A stretch of 64,000 nt of DNA from Bacillota bacterium (GCA_023443745.1 JAEZTB010000042.1:310001-374000), one strand, 5' to 3'; counted from the stretch's first letter, positions 9,253 through 17,884 are shown. Numbers and translations: made by a program. Notes: generated by a model not told the origin, from the sequence alone.

Positions 9253-9322
9253 ATTATACAAATAGATTATGCAATTTTCTTTGCTTATATTGATTGTTTT
9301 ATTGCAGAAATTGCTCTATTAT
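9253..9322. promoter_or_regulatory. Divergent promoter region between gnd and the AraC-type regulator
   Basis: The 131-base gap holds a minus-strand TATAAT (9258-9253) about 45 bases before gnd, and a plus-strand TATTAT (9317-9322) with a weak TTGTTT 17 bases upstream (9294-9299) before the regulator. The regulator probably binds between them; I see no convincing operator repeat. Confidence 0.45.
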
Positions 9323-9339
9323 AAAGGTGAGGTGATAAA

Positions 9340-10218
9340 ATGAGTTCCCTTGAGCAGCGTTTTACACACAGGCAATACATGGTAGGTTCAAATTTTGAAT
9401 TTTTTCACTACAAGGATGAGCCTCAGCTTGAAGTGGAATATCACAACCATGACTTTTATGAAATCTATTTTTTTATTTCAGGAAAGGTCACTTATATCGT
9501 CGAGGGAAAATCTTATTCATTAAAACCGGGGGACATTCTTCTTGTCAATAACAAGGAGCTTCATAAGCCCATTATCGAACCGGGACGCATCTATGAAAGA
9601 ATTGTCATCTGGGTTAATCCTGACTTCATCAAAAGATTCTGCACAGGGAATTCGGATCTGTTCACCTGCTTTGAGACAACGTCCAAAAAAAAGTATAATC
9701 TTTTACGTCCGGGAACTGAAATATATAGTATCATCAGAGGAATCGTGAGCAAGCTTAACAGGGCCTGCGCCCATTTGAGCTATGGGAGTGATGTTCTGAA
9801 AGAGACCTATCTAATAGAATTGCTGGTTTATTTAAACCGCGCATACTTGGATAACGATATCGGCAATATTGAAGAAGATACCGTCTATGACCCGACAATC
9901 AATGATATTATTCACGACATCAATCAGAACCTGGGCGGGGATCTTTCGCTGGAAGCGCTGTCTGCAAAATTCTATACCAGTAAATATCACCTTTTACGCC
10001 AGTTCAAAAAGCACACCGGATATACTCTTCACAGCTACATCCATCAAAAAAGGCTCATAACCGCAAAAGCCCTGTTAAAGGACGGTATGAGCCTAAGTAA
10101 TGTGTGCCAGGCCTGTGGATTTAACGACTATTCAAACTTTATTCGGGTTTTCAGCAAGACCTTCAATATTTCACCTAAAAAATACGCCAGACAATTTATC
10201 AAGGAAACCCTTGACTAG
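9340..10218 (+). CDS. AraC-family transcriptional regulator with N-terminal cupin domain
   Basis: 292 residues. The N-terminal cupin-like ligand domain (HNHDFYEIYFFISG, then LKPGDILLVNNKELHKP) is followed by a C-terminal pair of helix-turn-helix motifs, LSLEALSAKFYTSKYHLLRQFK and SNVCQACGFNDYSNFIRVFSK, ending in the AraC signature FNISPKKY. GGTGAGG precedes the ATG. It is divergent from the gnd-uxuB-larA-uxaC-kdgK operon and is the obvious candidate to control it, probably as a sugar-acid-responsive activator; the inducer is not evident. Its last 4 bases overlap the end of the convergent Fpg-like gene. Confidence 0.9.
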   Translation: MSSLEQRFTHRQYMVGSNFEFFHYKDEPQLEVEYHNHDFYEIYFFISGKVTYIVEGKSYSLKPGDILLVNNKELHKPIIEPGRIYERIVIWVNPDFIKRFCTGNSDLFTCFETTSKKKYNLLRPGTEIYSIIRGIVSKLNRACAHLSYGSDVLKETYLIELLVYLNRAYLDNDIGNIEEDTVYDPTINDIIHDINQNLGGDLSLEALSAKFYTSKYHLLRQFKKHTGYTLHSYIHQKRLITAKALLKDGMSLSNVCQACGFNDYSNFIRVFSKTFNISPKKYARQFIKETLD

Positions 10219-11042
10219 ACGCTCTGGCAGCCCTCGCAATAGTATATGCTGCCACCTAGGTAAGCTTCTTTTTTAATCACTTTCCCGCATACTGGACATG
10301 GCTTGTCAACGGTATTCTTGCTGAGCTTTGTTTTATACCCTCCCAGGCAGCCAAACAAATCTCTCTCAGTATCTCTCCCGCCCTGTAAAGTCATTTCTGC
10401 AAGCGTTGCTTTGACCGAGTCAAAAAGTATTTCCTTATCCTTGGCAGTAAAAGTCTTTACCTTTTTCCTGGGGTGAATGCCCGCATTATAAAGGATATCC
10501 TGCAAAACACCGTTGCCCAGGCCGGGTATTCTCTGCTCAGTGGCAAGCAGAGCCTTTGCGCTTAAGTTCTCGTTTCCGGGTACCGAAACAATATGGTCAA
10601 AATAGTCCCTGTCAAATTGTTCAGAAAATGGCGAAGGTTTTTCTTTTGCCACAAGAAAATACGGGTTGTCGAACTCCCCTTCCTTAAAGCACCATAAACC
10701 GCCATACATTTGAATAGACGCACTGATAGCCGTAAAATCATCGAACTCGATAAGCAGCTGATGCTTCTGCGGCCGCTTCTCATTTTCCCCGTGAAACCTT
10801 ATCCCTACGCCTTCACCAAACAGAATAACGGCGTCCTCTGCCTGGATTTCAACCATGCTTCCATGCCCTGTCGCCTTGCCTATGACCTTGCCGGCAAGTA
10901 GTTCATGGTACTTACCGGGGTCTCCATGGTACCAGGCAAATTTGTGGGGGCTTTGCGCCGCAATGACATTCATTATTCTTTTCCCGGAAATGGTCTCATT
11001 GATTTGTTTTGAAACGGCAAGTGCCTCAGGCATTTCAATCAT
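10215..11042 (-). CDS. Fpg/Nei-family DNA glycosylase-like protein
   Basis: 275 residues, close to the 270 typical of MutM/Nei. The N-terminal MIEMPEALAVSKQI matches the PE motif of the family, the middle holds the helix-two-turn-helix region (ATEQRIPGLGNGVLQDILYNAGIHP), and the C-terminus has a four-cysteine zinc finger (CPVC then CEGC). In classical Fpg the catalytic Pro is the residue right after the initiator Met. Here the longest start puts it fifth (GGAGGG lies 9 bases before this ATG), whereas the Met at 11033 would expose it but sits 18 bases from that Shine-Dalgarno. Either activity depends on the second start or this is one of the clostridial Nei-like proteins with altered chemistry. 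Last gene of the WYL-radical SAM operon. Confidence 0.8.
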   Translation of the reverse strand: MIEMPEALAVSKQINETISGKRIMNVIAAQSPHKFAWYHGDPGKYHELLAGKVIGKATGHGSMVEIQAEDAVILFGEGVGIRFHGENEKRPQKHQLLIEFDDFTAISASIQMYGGLWCFKEGEFDNPYFLVAKEKPSPFSEQFDRDYFDHIVSVPGNENLSAKALLATEQRIPGLGNGVLQDILYNAGIHPRKKVKTFTAKDKEILFDSVKATLAEMTLQGGRDTERDLFGCLGGYKTKLSKNTVDKPCPVCGKVIKKEAYLGGSIYYCEGCQSV

Positions 11043-11065
11043 AGTTTTCTTCCCTCCAAACTATC

Positions 11066-11332
11066 TCATCTTTTCCACCTTTTCAACTGGGGAAATAATT
11101 CCATCATGGCTTTTCTTGCCGTAGCTTCATCCGGCCATGGATCACCCTTGGACACAAATGGAACACAGGTTTCAATCATCTCCTCCATTGTTTCTTCTTT
11201 GGTGAAGGCTCCACCCTCGTAGCAATATTGACAATAGTCTTCATTCTTACTGCCGTCTGCATTGGTCCCATACAAATCGGGGCTTCCCATGGGCATTGCA
11301 CAGCTCTGACAAAATTTCATCTCATTTTCCAT
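11066..11332 (-). CDS. Small zinc-ribbon protein
   Basis: 88 residues. Two CxxC pairs, Cys8/Cys11 (CQSC) and Cys34/Cys37 (CQYC), form a predicted zinc ribbon; the sequence FCQSCAMPM followed by NEDYCQYCYEGGAF is characteristic of the putative zinc-ribbon family Pfam PF12674. The remainder is acidic and ends FPQLKRWKR. AAAAGGAG precedes the ATG. It lies between the radical SAM gene and the Fpg-like gene (23 bases). The function of the family is not established. Confidence 0.8.
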   Translation of the reverse strand: MENEMKFCQSCAMPMGSPDLYGTNADGSKNEDYCQYCYEGGAFTKEETMEEMIETCVPFVSKGDPWPDEATARKAMMELFPQLKRWKR

Positions 11333-11415
11333 GATTAACGACTCCTTTTCGGATTATTTACCATGATTCTATTTCATTAGATTAGACAGCAGTATGTCAT
11401 ATTTGAAAATATATT

Positions 11416-12327
11416 TTAAAACATACTGAGCTGCTCTGCTTGCTGCTTGTCTTCAAAGGTGTGCAGGTACTTGAAGATTTCATCATTGCTGCTGACAATA
11501 CCATGTTTTTCACACTCGCTGTGAAAAATAGCTCTTAGTATTTTATCGTTGTCGCTTTTTAATTCATAGCTTAAACCGTATTTCTTCTGATATTTTTGCT
11601 TTAGGCCAGGAAAATGCTCATCAAGCTTTGAATAAAAATACTCTCTGTTGCCGTCCCGTAGGGTCAGCCCCATACCAAAGCAGATAATGCCGTATACTTT
11701 GGCCTCGATGCAATAATCCAAAAGTCCTCTCAGGTTATCCTCGGTGTCATTAATAAAGGGTAACATCGGATCAAGCCATACAACGGTCGGAATATTGTTG
11801 TCCCGCATGATTTTCAAGACCTCAAAGCGTTCTCTGGTGGTACTCACATGGGGTTCAACAATTCTACAGAGGCTTTCGTCATAAGTGGTGAGCGTCATCA
11901 GAACAACACATTTGGATTTCTGATTAATGCTCTTAAGAAGGTCCAGGTCACGCAAAATACGGCTTGACTTGGTTTGAATACTAAGCCCAAAGCCATATTG
12001 TTGAATAAGCTCAAGGCATTTTCTTGTATGTCTGAGTTCAGTTTCAATGTGCATATAGGAGTCGCACATTGAACCGGTGCCAATCATACACTTTTTGCGT
12101 TTTTTTCGAAGGGCGGCTTCCAGTAATTCGGGGGCATTAATCTTAACCTCAATGTCCTCAAAGTCATGGTCCATATTATAGCATTTGCTTCTGCTGTCGC
12201 AATAAATGCAGCCATGAGTACAGCCGCGGTATAGATTCATCCCGTTGTTGGGTGACAGTATGGCCTTTGCCTCTTTAAAGTGCATAACTCTTATCCCTTG
12301 ATTTGATTTCATTTTACTAAATTTCAC
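11416..12327 (-). CDS. SPL-family radical SAM protein
   Basis: 303 residues. The cluster motif is C-x3-C-x2-C (GCTHGCIYC; Cys36, Cys40, Cys43), which would bind a 4Fe-4S cluster and SAM. NLYRGCTHGCIYCDSRSKCY and the downstream IGTGSMCDSYMH and QTKSSRILRDLDLL are typical of the Rv2578c / spore photoproduct lyase-like radical SAM subfamily. The substrate is not known; related proteins are linked to DNA photoproduct repair only by homology. The start is a GTG 9 bases after the WYL regulator stop, or an ATG five codons later. Transcription probably continues into the zinc-ribbon and Fpg-like genes. Confidence 0.88.
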   Translation of the reverse strand: MKFSKMKSNQGIRVMHFKEAKAILSPNNGMNLYRGCTHGCIYCDSRSKCYNMDHDFEDIEVKINAPELLEAALRKKRKKCMIGTGSMCDSYMHIETELRHTRKCLELIQQYGFGLSIQTKSSRILRDLDLLKSINQKSKCVVLMTLTTYDESLCRIVEPHVSTTRERFEVLKIMRDNNIPTVVWLDPMLPFINDTEDNLRGLLDYCIEAKVYGIICFGMGLTLRDGNREYFYSKLDEHFPGLKQKYQKKYGLSYELKSDNDKILRAIFHSECEKHGIVSSNDEIFKYLHTFEDKQQAEQLSMF

Positions 12328-12336
12328 ATCGGCTGG

Positions 12337-13254
12337 CTATTTAATTTTATCCCCATAGAAATCCAGCGCCTTTTTCATCCTGCCGGCAATGATTTCTTTG
12401 ATGTGCGGGGGCTCCAGTACTTCAACATAACAACCATAGGAAAGGAGATAACCGTATACCCACTCATCCTCGGGAAAGGTTATGGATATATTGCAGGTGC
12501 CATCATCGTTTCTGATGATCAATTCGTCGTCAAAATCGTCATAGAGCCTGTACAGGGCTTGAGGATAAAACTTCAGCTTCAGACTGACCAGCTTTTCCGG
12601 TTTTTCATCGGCTTGGGGCTTTTTTTCATCAAGTTTTTTTCTTTCGAATACTTCATTAGAAATCCTTACATTTTTCATTCTGGAAATGCGGAAGGTGCGG
12701 AAATCCGCTCTTGCTTTACAGTACCCCCACAAATACCAGGCCAAGCCCTTGAATATCAGCCGCATGGGCTCTATTTCGCGTTGGCTCCTGGCACCGTCGG
12801 CATTGACATAGTCAAAGGAAATGCTCCGACGCTGCAGGATTGCCTTTTTTATATTTGCAAACTTGTTATATTCATTAGGCCTGCTGCCCCATGGAGAGAA
12901 ATCAATATAGACCCAGTCCTGGGAGTCTGCATTTTTAAATATTGCCCCAATCTTGTCCAGTATCGTGTCTATTTCAGGGTATTTTGTGGCTTGCAGGGTT
13001 TTAAGGGCAAGCATCAGGCTTTCGATTTCATTCTCGGATATAAGAGCTTTATTAAGAGAATAATTTTCCAGAAGCGAGATGCCACCCCCGTTTCCTTTAC
13101 TCGTGAAAACAGGAACTCCAGCACAGGAGAGCACATCCACATCCCTATAGATGGTTCTTGTGGACACCTCAAATTTTTCGGCAAGCTCCTTTGCTGTCAC
13201 AGTTCCTTTATTGATCAGGAGAATAGTTATTTCAAGCAAACGATTAATTTTCAT
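12337..13254 (-). CDS. YafY-type HTH and WYL-domain transcriptional regulator
   Basis: 305 residues. An N-terminal DeoR-like winged helix (ITILLINKGTVTAKELAEKFEVSTRTIYRDVDVL, residues about 8-42) is followed by a WYL domain (RLIFKGLAWYLWGYCKARADFRTFRISRM) and a C-terminal WCX-type extension. WYL proteins sense nucleic-acid or nucleotide signals in several stress and defence systems. First gene of the operon with the radical SAM, zinc-ribbon and Fpg-like genes, which it presumably controls. The start codon is preceded by only a modest ribosome site (TTGGTGAAG). Confidence 0.88.
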   Translation of the reverse strand: MKINRLLEITILLINKGTVTAKELAEKFEVSTRTIYRDVDVLSCAGVPVFTSKGNGGGISLLENYSLNKALISENEIESLMLALKTLQATKYPEIDTILDKIGAIFKNADSQDWVYIDFSPWGSRPNEYNKFANIKKAILQRRSISFDYVNADGARSQREIEPMRLIFKGLAWYLWGYCKARADFRTFRISRMKNVRISNEVFERKKLDEKKPQADEKPEKLVSLKLKFYPQALYRLYDDFDDELIIRNDDGTCNISITFPEDEWVYGYLLSYGCYVEVLEPPHIKEIIAGRMKKALDFYGDKIK

Positions 13255-13326
13255 TCATGCTTCACCAATAATAGTATATCAAATGAATATGACACCAGAT
13301 AGTCATATTTGAAAACCCGTAAACAC

Positions 13327-13369
13327 AAACAGCCCGGAACCTTTTAAATATATAGGTTCAAGGCTGTTT
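13327..13369 (-). terminator. Terminator hairpin after potD
   Basis: Stem AAACAGCC / GGCTGTTT with an inner GGAACC / GGTTC stem and an AT-rich loop. The run of T is stronger on the plus side, but only the minus-strand pot operon ends here. Confidence 0.6.
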
Positions 13370-13412
13370 TTTGTTTTATGCCTGTAAGGCCAGTTCCATG
13401 GAATGATCGGCA

Positions 13413-14489
13413 CTAATGCGCCTTGACCTCAGTCCATATCCTTCCGTATTCCTTGTTGATTGCATCTCCGGGGTATTGAAAAATCTCGGAGTTTTTCAGA
13501 TCCTCGGCAAGAGGATAGGCCGCACGGTCAGAAGTCAGCGCAGGATCAAGCTTCTTCATGACCTCGGTGTGAGGGGTGGCATAGCCGATATAATCCGTAT
13601 TGTTAAAGGAAATATCCGTCTCGCACATGAAGTTTATAAAGGCTTCAGCTTCCTTTTGATGCTTGCTGGTTTTGGGAATGACCATGGAATCAAACCAGTA
13701 ATTTGATCCTTCCTTGGGAATGGCATAGGCCAGGTTCTCATTCTCCGACATGCAGTAATAGGCATCTCCGGACCAGACCACAGCCAGGGCGGCACTTTCG
13801 GCAATCATCATGTCCTTGACCTCGTCAACCACATATGACAGTACCAAGGGCTTCTGTTCTATCAGTTTTGCTTTTGCTTCCTCCAGCTCAGATATATTCT
13901 TGGTATTCATGGAGAAGCCCAGCATTTTCAACGTAACACCGATGCTGTCTCTTTCACTGTCCTGCATGAGGATTTGTTTGCTGTACTTTTCATCCCATAG
14001 GATTTTCCAGCTGTCCACCGGGTCGGAAACCATGGTTTTATTGTACAATATGCCCACGGTGCCCCACATATAGGGAACCGAGTATTCATTGTTAGGGTCA
14101 TAATCCAGGAACTTAAATCGATCATCAATATACTTATAATTCGGTATATTGTCCATATTGATCTTATTCAACAGGTTTTCATCCAGCATCCGCTTGATCA
14201 TATAATCGGAGGGGATGGCTACATCATAATCTGAAGCGCCGGTTTTAATTTTCACATACATATCCTCGTTTGTTGTGAAATATTCATAATTGACTTTGAT
14301 TCCCGGATGAGCCTCTTCAAAATCTGCGATCGTTGTTTCCCCAATGTAATCTCCCCAGTTAAACACATTGATGGTCACAGGCTCGCCTCCGCCCTTTCCG
14401 GGTTGAGCTGCGTTTCCACCGCATGCCGTGAGCAAGGTAGTAAGGATTAAAAGGACGGTTAAAACTGCAATTAATCTTTGTTTTTTCAT
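13413..14489 (-). CDS. potD: Spermidine/putrescine-binding lipoprotein
   Basis: 358 residues. Signal peptide with lipobox LLTACGG, so it is a membrane-tethered lipoprotein outside the cell. The mature protein opens with INVFNWGDYIGETTIADFEE, the hallmark of PotD/PotF polyamine-binding proteins, and contains DVAIPSDYMI, YSVPYMWGT and VVWSGDAYY at the positions expected of the ligand pocket. It captures polyamines for the PotABC importer. It follows potC after 22 bases and is the last gene of the operon. Confidence 0.93.
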   Translation of the reverse strand: MKKQRLIAVLTVLLILTTLLTACGGNAAQPGKGGGEPVTINVFNWGDYIGETTIADFEEAHPGIKVNYEYFTTNEDMYVKIKTGASDYDVAIPSDYMIKRMLDENLLNKINMDNIPNYKYIDDRFKFLDYDPNNEYSVPYMWGTVGILYNKTMVSDPVDSWKILWDEKYSKQILMQDSERDSIGVTLKMLGFSMNTKNISELEEAKAKLIEQKPLVLSYVVDEVKDMMIAESAALAVVWSGDAYYCMSENENLAYAIPKEGSNYWFDSMVIPKTSKHQKEAEAFINFMCETDISFNNTDYIGYATPHTEVMKKLDPALTSDRAAYPLAEDLKNSEIFQYPGDAINKEYGRIWTEVKAH

Positions 14490-14511
14490 TTTTTATTTCC
14501 CTCTCTATAGA

Positions 14512-15327
14512 TTATATGAGCTCGCTTAGTTTTGCGGTTTCTTTGGCATTGTTTCCTGAGCCGTTGTTCCCGGAAGATCTCCTGTTTATGATCAAAAGCA
14601 GCACCAATACTGCAATAAACATCAGTGTGGACAGGGCGTTGATTTTAGGATTAATACCCCGCCTTGCCATAGCAAAGACGGTTATGGACAAGGTGGATAC
14701 CCCGGAGCCGGTTGTGAAAAAACTTACAATGAAGTCATCCAACGAAAGGGTAAACGCCAACAGGAACCCTGTAATAACACCGGGCATGATTTCAGGAAGT
14801 ATCACTTTCCAGAAAGCATAGAACGGTGTAGCTCCCAAATCCAGCGCAGCCTCCCCCAGATGCTTATTGAGCTGTTTGAGCTTTGGAAGCACCGAAAGAA
14901 TAACATAGGGTACGTTGAAGCTGATATGGGCAAGCAGCAGTGTCACAAAGCCTAGCCTGATATTGAGGAAAATAAACAAGATCATCAGAGATATACCTGT
15001 GACAATATCCGGGTTCAGAACAGGCAGGTAGGTAATATTCATGATGATGGATTTTTTCATCTTACTCATATTGTGGATGCCCCATGCGGCTGCCGTCCCC
15101 ATGACAGTAGCAATCAAGGAGGCCAGAAGGGCTACGGCCAGTGTATAATACAGGGAGGACATGATCTGTTTATCCCTGAAAAGCTCTATATACCATTTGA
15201 ATGTAAAACCGTCCCAATTGGCCCTTGATTTGGAGTTGTTGAAAGAGAAGACAATCAAAACGACCACAGGTGCATATAAAAACAGGAATATCAGTCCCAG
15301 ATAAGTCTTTTTAAGAAATTTTGTCAA
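14512..15327 (-). CDS. potC: Spermidine/putrescine ABC transporter permease PotC
   Basis: 271 residues, about six membrane segments. The cytoplasmic coupling motif is GEAALDLGATPFYAFWKVILPEIMPG, and the N-terminus (LGLIFLFLYAPVVVLIVFSFN) is typical of PotC. The start is a TTG that overlaps the potB stop (TTGA), indicating translational coupling. It forms the transmembrane channel with PotB. Confidence 0.93.
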   Translation of the reverse strand: MTKFLKKTYLGLIFLFLYAPVVVLIVFSFNNSKSRANWDGFTFKWYIELFRDKQIMSSLYYTLAVALLASLIATVMGTAAAWGIHNMSKMKKSIIMNITYLPVLNPDIVTGISLMILFIFLNIRLGFVTLLLAHISFNVPYVILSVLPKLKQLNKHLGEAALDLGATPFYAFWKVILPEIMPGVITGFLLAFTLSLDDFIVSFFTTGSGVSTLSITVFAMARRGINPKINALSTLMFIAVLVLLLIINRRSSGNNGSGNNAKETAKLSELI

Positions 15328-16157
15328 AACAGCCCACCTCCTGCTTCTTCCTTGTCATAGCGAGACATGATGGCCATGCTGATGAGAATAAGCACCATCA
15401 TAATGATGGAAAGAGCTGAACCGAAATTCCAGTCATAAGTCCGCATGAACTGTTCCTCTATCAGATTTCCGATCAGCATAAACTGATTGCCTCCCAGAAG
15501 CTTTGAGATAATGAAGGTCGTCAAGGCCGGCATAAATACCATGGTTATACCGGAAACCACCCCGGGCAGACTCAGGGGCAGGGTGATTTTTTTAAATACG
15601 GTAAAGGCGTTGGAACCCAAATCCTCTGCAGCTTCTATGACGCTTTTGTCAATCTTGCTCATGACTGAGAAAATAGGAAGGACCATAAAAGGCAGGAAAT
15701 TATACACCATTCCCAAAATGACAGCGGCATCCGTATACAGGATATTGATCTGCGGCAGGCCCAGGGACCCCAGCAAAGTGTTGATAAGCCCTTTTCGTTC
15801 AAGCAGCGTCATCCAGGCATAGGTGCGCAAAAGAAAGTTCATCCACATGGGTATGACGAAAAGCAGCACCAGTGTATTTTTTTTGCTCAGATCCCTCCCG
15901 GACAGTATCATGGCAACAGGGTATCCCACAAAAAGGCAGATAATGGTACTGACAAACGCCAGCTCAATGGATCTAATCAACACTTTTATATAAATGGGCT
16001 GCATAACCTTCTTAAAATTTTCCAAACTGAAGACCATACCTGACGGTGTGCTGACCGTAACGGCATAATACAGCACCAGCACAAGAGGAACGAGTATGAA
16101 AATCAGCATCCATACAATGTATGGGAATGAAATCCACCCTTTTTTCATCACGCACAC
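15324..16157 (-). CDS. potB: Spermidine/putrescine ABC transporter permease PotB
   Basis: About 274-277 residues with six predicted membrane segments and the coupling motif IEAAEDLGSNAFTVFKKITLPLSLPG. The longest frame starts at a GTG (16157), but the ATG at 16148 shares one base with the potA stop (TGATG) and has AAGG at good spacing, so the shorter start is likelier. It pairs with PotC. Confidence 0.93.
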   Translation of the reverse strand: MCVMKKGWISFPYIVWMLIFILVPLVLVLYYAVTVSTPSGMVFSLENFKKVMQPIYIKVLIRSIELAFVSTIICLFVGYPVAMILSGRDLSKKNTLVLLFVIPMWMNFLLRTYAWMTLLERKGLINTLLGSLGLPQINILYTDAAVILGMVYNFLPFMVLPIFSVMSKIDKSVIEAAEDLGSNAFTVFKKITLPLSLPGVVSGITMVFMPALTTFIISKLLGGNQFMLIGNLIEEQFMRTYDWNFGSALSIIMMVLILISMAIMSRYDKEEAGGGLF

Positions 16158-17194
16158 ACCTTTTTCATGATTTGAATATCGGAGGGCTGGATATTCAGCC
16201 CAACCTTCGAATCAACCGGCTCCATGGATGTGCTGTGGACGATCCAGTTAAAGCCATTTCTATCTGTGACCTGCATCTCATAATGCACGCCCTTGAAGGT
16301 GACCGATTGCACGATTCCCTGAAGAAAATTTTCGCTTTCCTTCACCAACCGAATGTCCTCAGGCCGGACAACAACATCCACCGCCTCATTGAGCTCAAAG
16401 CCTTTATCGACACAGTCGAATTCATGACTGGCAAACATGACTTTGTAATCTTCCAGCATGGTTCCGTCTATGATATTGCTCTCCCCGATAAAGTCGGCCA
16501 CAAAAGCATTTTGGGGCTCATTATAGATGTCCTGGGGTGTTCCGATCTGCTGGATGGTGCCCTGCTTCATGACGACAATGGTATCCGACATGGTCAGCGC
16601 TTCCTCCTGATCGTGGGTGACATAGACAAAGGTGATGCCAAGCCGCTTCTGCATATTCTTCAGTTCAAGCTGCATCTCTTTGCGGAGCTTTAGATCAAGG
16701 GCTCCCAGAGGCTCGTCCAAAAGAAGAACCTCCGGTTCATTGACAAGGGCGCGTGCGATGGCAATCCTTTGCTGCTGACCCCCGCTTAAGGAATCCACTG
16801 ATCTCTTTTCAAATCCCTCCAGATTGACCATGGACAGCATCTTTTTTACTCTGTCACGAATTTCTTCTTTGTCCACCTTTTTAATCTTCAAACCAAAGGC
16901 AATATTCTCAAACACGTTCATATGCGGGAAAAGGGCATATTTTTGAAAAACCGTGTTTACCTTACGCTTATAAGGGGGGACATGGTTAATGTTAGCACCG
17001 TCAAATAGGACACTTCCCGATGTTGGCGTTTCAAAGCCCCCAATTAGCCTCAGGGTAGTCGTCTTGCCACAGCCGCTAGGTCCCAGCAACGTAATAAATT
17101 CATTCTGGCGGATATAAAGGTTAATGCCCTTCAACACCTCTGTACCGCTGTATTCCTTGGTCAAATCCACTAATTCAATAATGTGCTTCGCCAT
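16148..17194 (-). CDS. potA: Spermidine/putrescine ABC transporter ATPase
   Basis: 348 residues. Walker A GPSGCGKTT, Q-loop VFQKYALFPHMNVFENIAFGL, signature LSGGQQQR, Walker B LLLDEPLGALD and switch His in VTHDQEEA are all intact. A C-terminal TOBE-like domain (VVRPEDIRLV) follows, as in PotA/MalK-type ATPases. It energises polyamine uptake through PotBC. It begins 28 bases after the XRE-cupin regulator and is the first structural gene of the operon. Confidence 0.95.
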   Translation of the reverse strand: MAKHIIELVDLTKEYSGTEVLKGINLYIRQNEFITLLGPSGCGKTTTLRLIGGFETPTSGSVLFDGANINHVPPYKRKVNTVFQKYALFPHMNVFENIAFGLKIKKVDKEEIRDRVKKMLSMVNLEGFEKRSVDSLSGGQQQRIAIARALVNEPEVLLLDEPLGALDLKLRKEMQLELKNMQKRLGITFVYVTHDQEEALTMSDTIVVMKQGTIQQIGTPQDIYNEPQNAFVADFIGESNIIDGTMLEDYKVMFASHEFDCVDKGFELNEAVDVVVRPEDIRLVKESENFLQGIVQSVTFKGVHYEMQVTDRNGFNWIVHSTSMEPVDSKVGLNIQPSDIQIMKKVCA

Positions 17195-17222
17195 CTCGCA
17201 TACTCCTGTCCCATCGATACTT

Positions 17223-17762
17223 CTAAAAACTCGGAGGTGTGGATACCCAAAGGATCTTGGCCTGGGACTTTCCCCCGTTTGATATATAATGGACGACCGT
17301 TGGCTTGAAATAAAAGCTTTCGTCCTTCTTTACCTTGTACTTTCTGTTCCCTAAATGGATGGAAATACTGCCGGAGAGTACATATCCAAATTCTTCTCCC
17401 TCATGTGGATCATCCACTTCAGCACTCCCACCGGGCGCTAGGGTTAAAAGAATGGGCTCCATGCGGTTCTTCTGGGAATCCGGAACAATCCAGCTTATTT
17501 CATAATTCAAGTCCCGGTTTTCCTTGACGAAAATATCATCTCTACCAAACACAATTTTCTCATCCACGATTTCGTTGAAAAAATCCTTAATATTGGTCCC
17601 TAAGCATTGGAGCAGATCCATCAGTGTAGCGATGGAAGGGGATGTGAGATCTCGCTCTATCTGAGAGATAAAGCCTTTGGAAAGCTCACTCCTGTTTGCA
17701 AGCTCCTCCTGCGTCAGGCCGTTTTTAATTCTGAGCATCTTTATTTTGTTACCGATTTTCAT
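17223..17762 (-). CDS. XRE-cupin transcriptional regulator, PuuR-like
   Basis: 179 residues. An N-terminal XRE helix-turn-helix (MLRIKNGLTQEELANRSELSKGFISQIERD) is followed by a cupin sensor domain (EGEEFGYVLSGSISIHLGNRKYKVKKDESFYFKPTVVHYI). This layout is that of PuuR-type regulators of polyamine genes. It is the first gene of the regulator-potABCD operon, 28 bases ahead of potA, and a perfect palindrome lies 39 bases upstream at the predicted transcription start, so I infer autorepression in response to polyamine levels. Confidence 0.88.
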   Translation of the reverse strand: MKIGNKIKMLRIKNGLTQEELANRSELSKGFISQIERDLTSPSIATLMDLLQCLGTNIKDFFNEIVDEKIVFGRDDIFVKENRDLNYEISWIVPDSQKNRMEPILLTLAPGGSAEVDDPHEGEEFGYVLSGSISIHLGNRKYKVKKDESFYFKPTVVHYISNGGKSQAKILWVSTPPSF

Positions 17763-17800
17763 TTTAAAATCCCTTCCGCAGTTTCAATAAAGTAAACATT

Positions 17801-17821
17801 TTGTTTAGATATACTAAACAA
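17801..17821. promoter_or_regulatory. Palindromic operator for the XRE-cupin regulator
   Basis: Perfect inverted repeat: TTGTTTAG at 17801-17808 and CTAAACAA at 17814-17821, separated by five bases. It covers the region just downstream of the predicted +1 of the regulator-pot operon, where a bound repressor would block initiation. Confidence 0.7.
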
Positions 17822-17832
17822 TAAAACAATTT

Positions 17833-17862
17833 ATTATAAACACAGTCCAAAGGTGTTGTCAA
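17833..17862 (-). promoter_or_regulatory. Consensus sigma-A promoter of the regulator-potABCD operon
   Basis: On the minus strand a perfect -35 TTGACA (17862-17857) and a perfect -10 TATAAT (17838-17833) are separated by 18 bases. The operator palindrome begins a few bases past the expected +1. Confidence 0.8.
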
Positions 17863-17884
17863 TTAAAAAAAATGGAGAAAAAAG
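17834..17884. repeat. 51-base dispersed repeat, copy A (spans the pot promoter)
   Basis: Aligns without gaps to 29001-29051 with 45 of 51 identical positions by direct comparison. This copy carries the promoter elements of the pot operon. Confidence 0.8.

Noticed and set aside
12403..13302. 299-residue open frame on the plus strand opposite the WYL regulator
   Set aside because: It mirrors the regulator gene in antisense, has no domain I recognise and no ribosome site, while the minus-strand frame has clear HTH and WYL motifs.
16121..16693. 190-residue plus-strand frame opposite potA
   Set aside because: Antisense shadow of a gene with every ABC ATPase motif.
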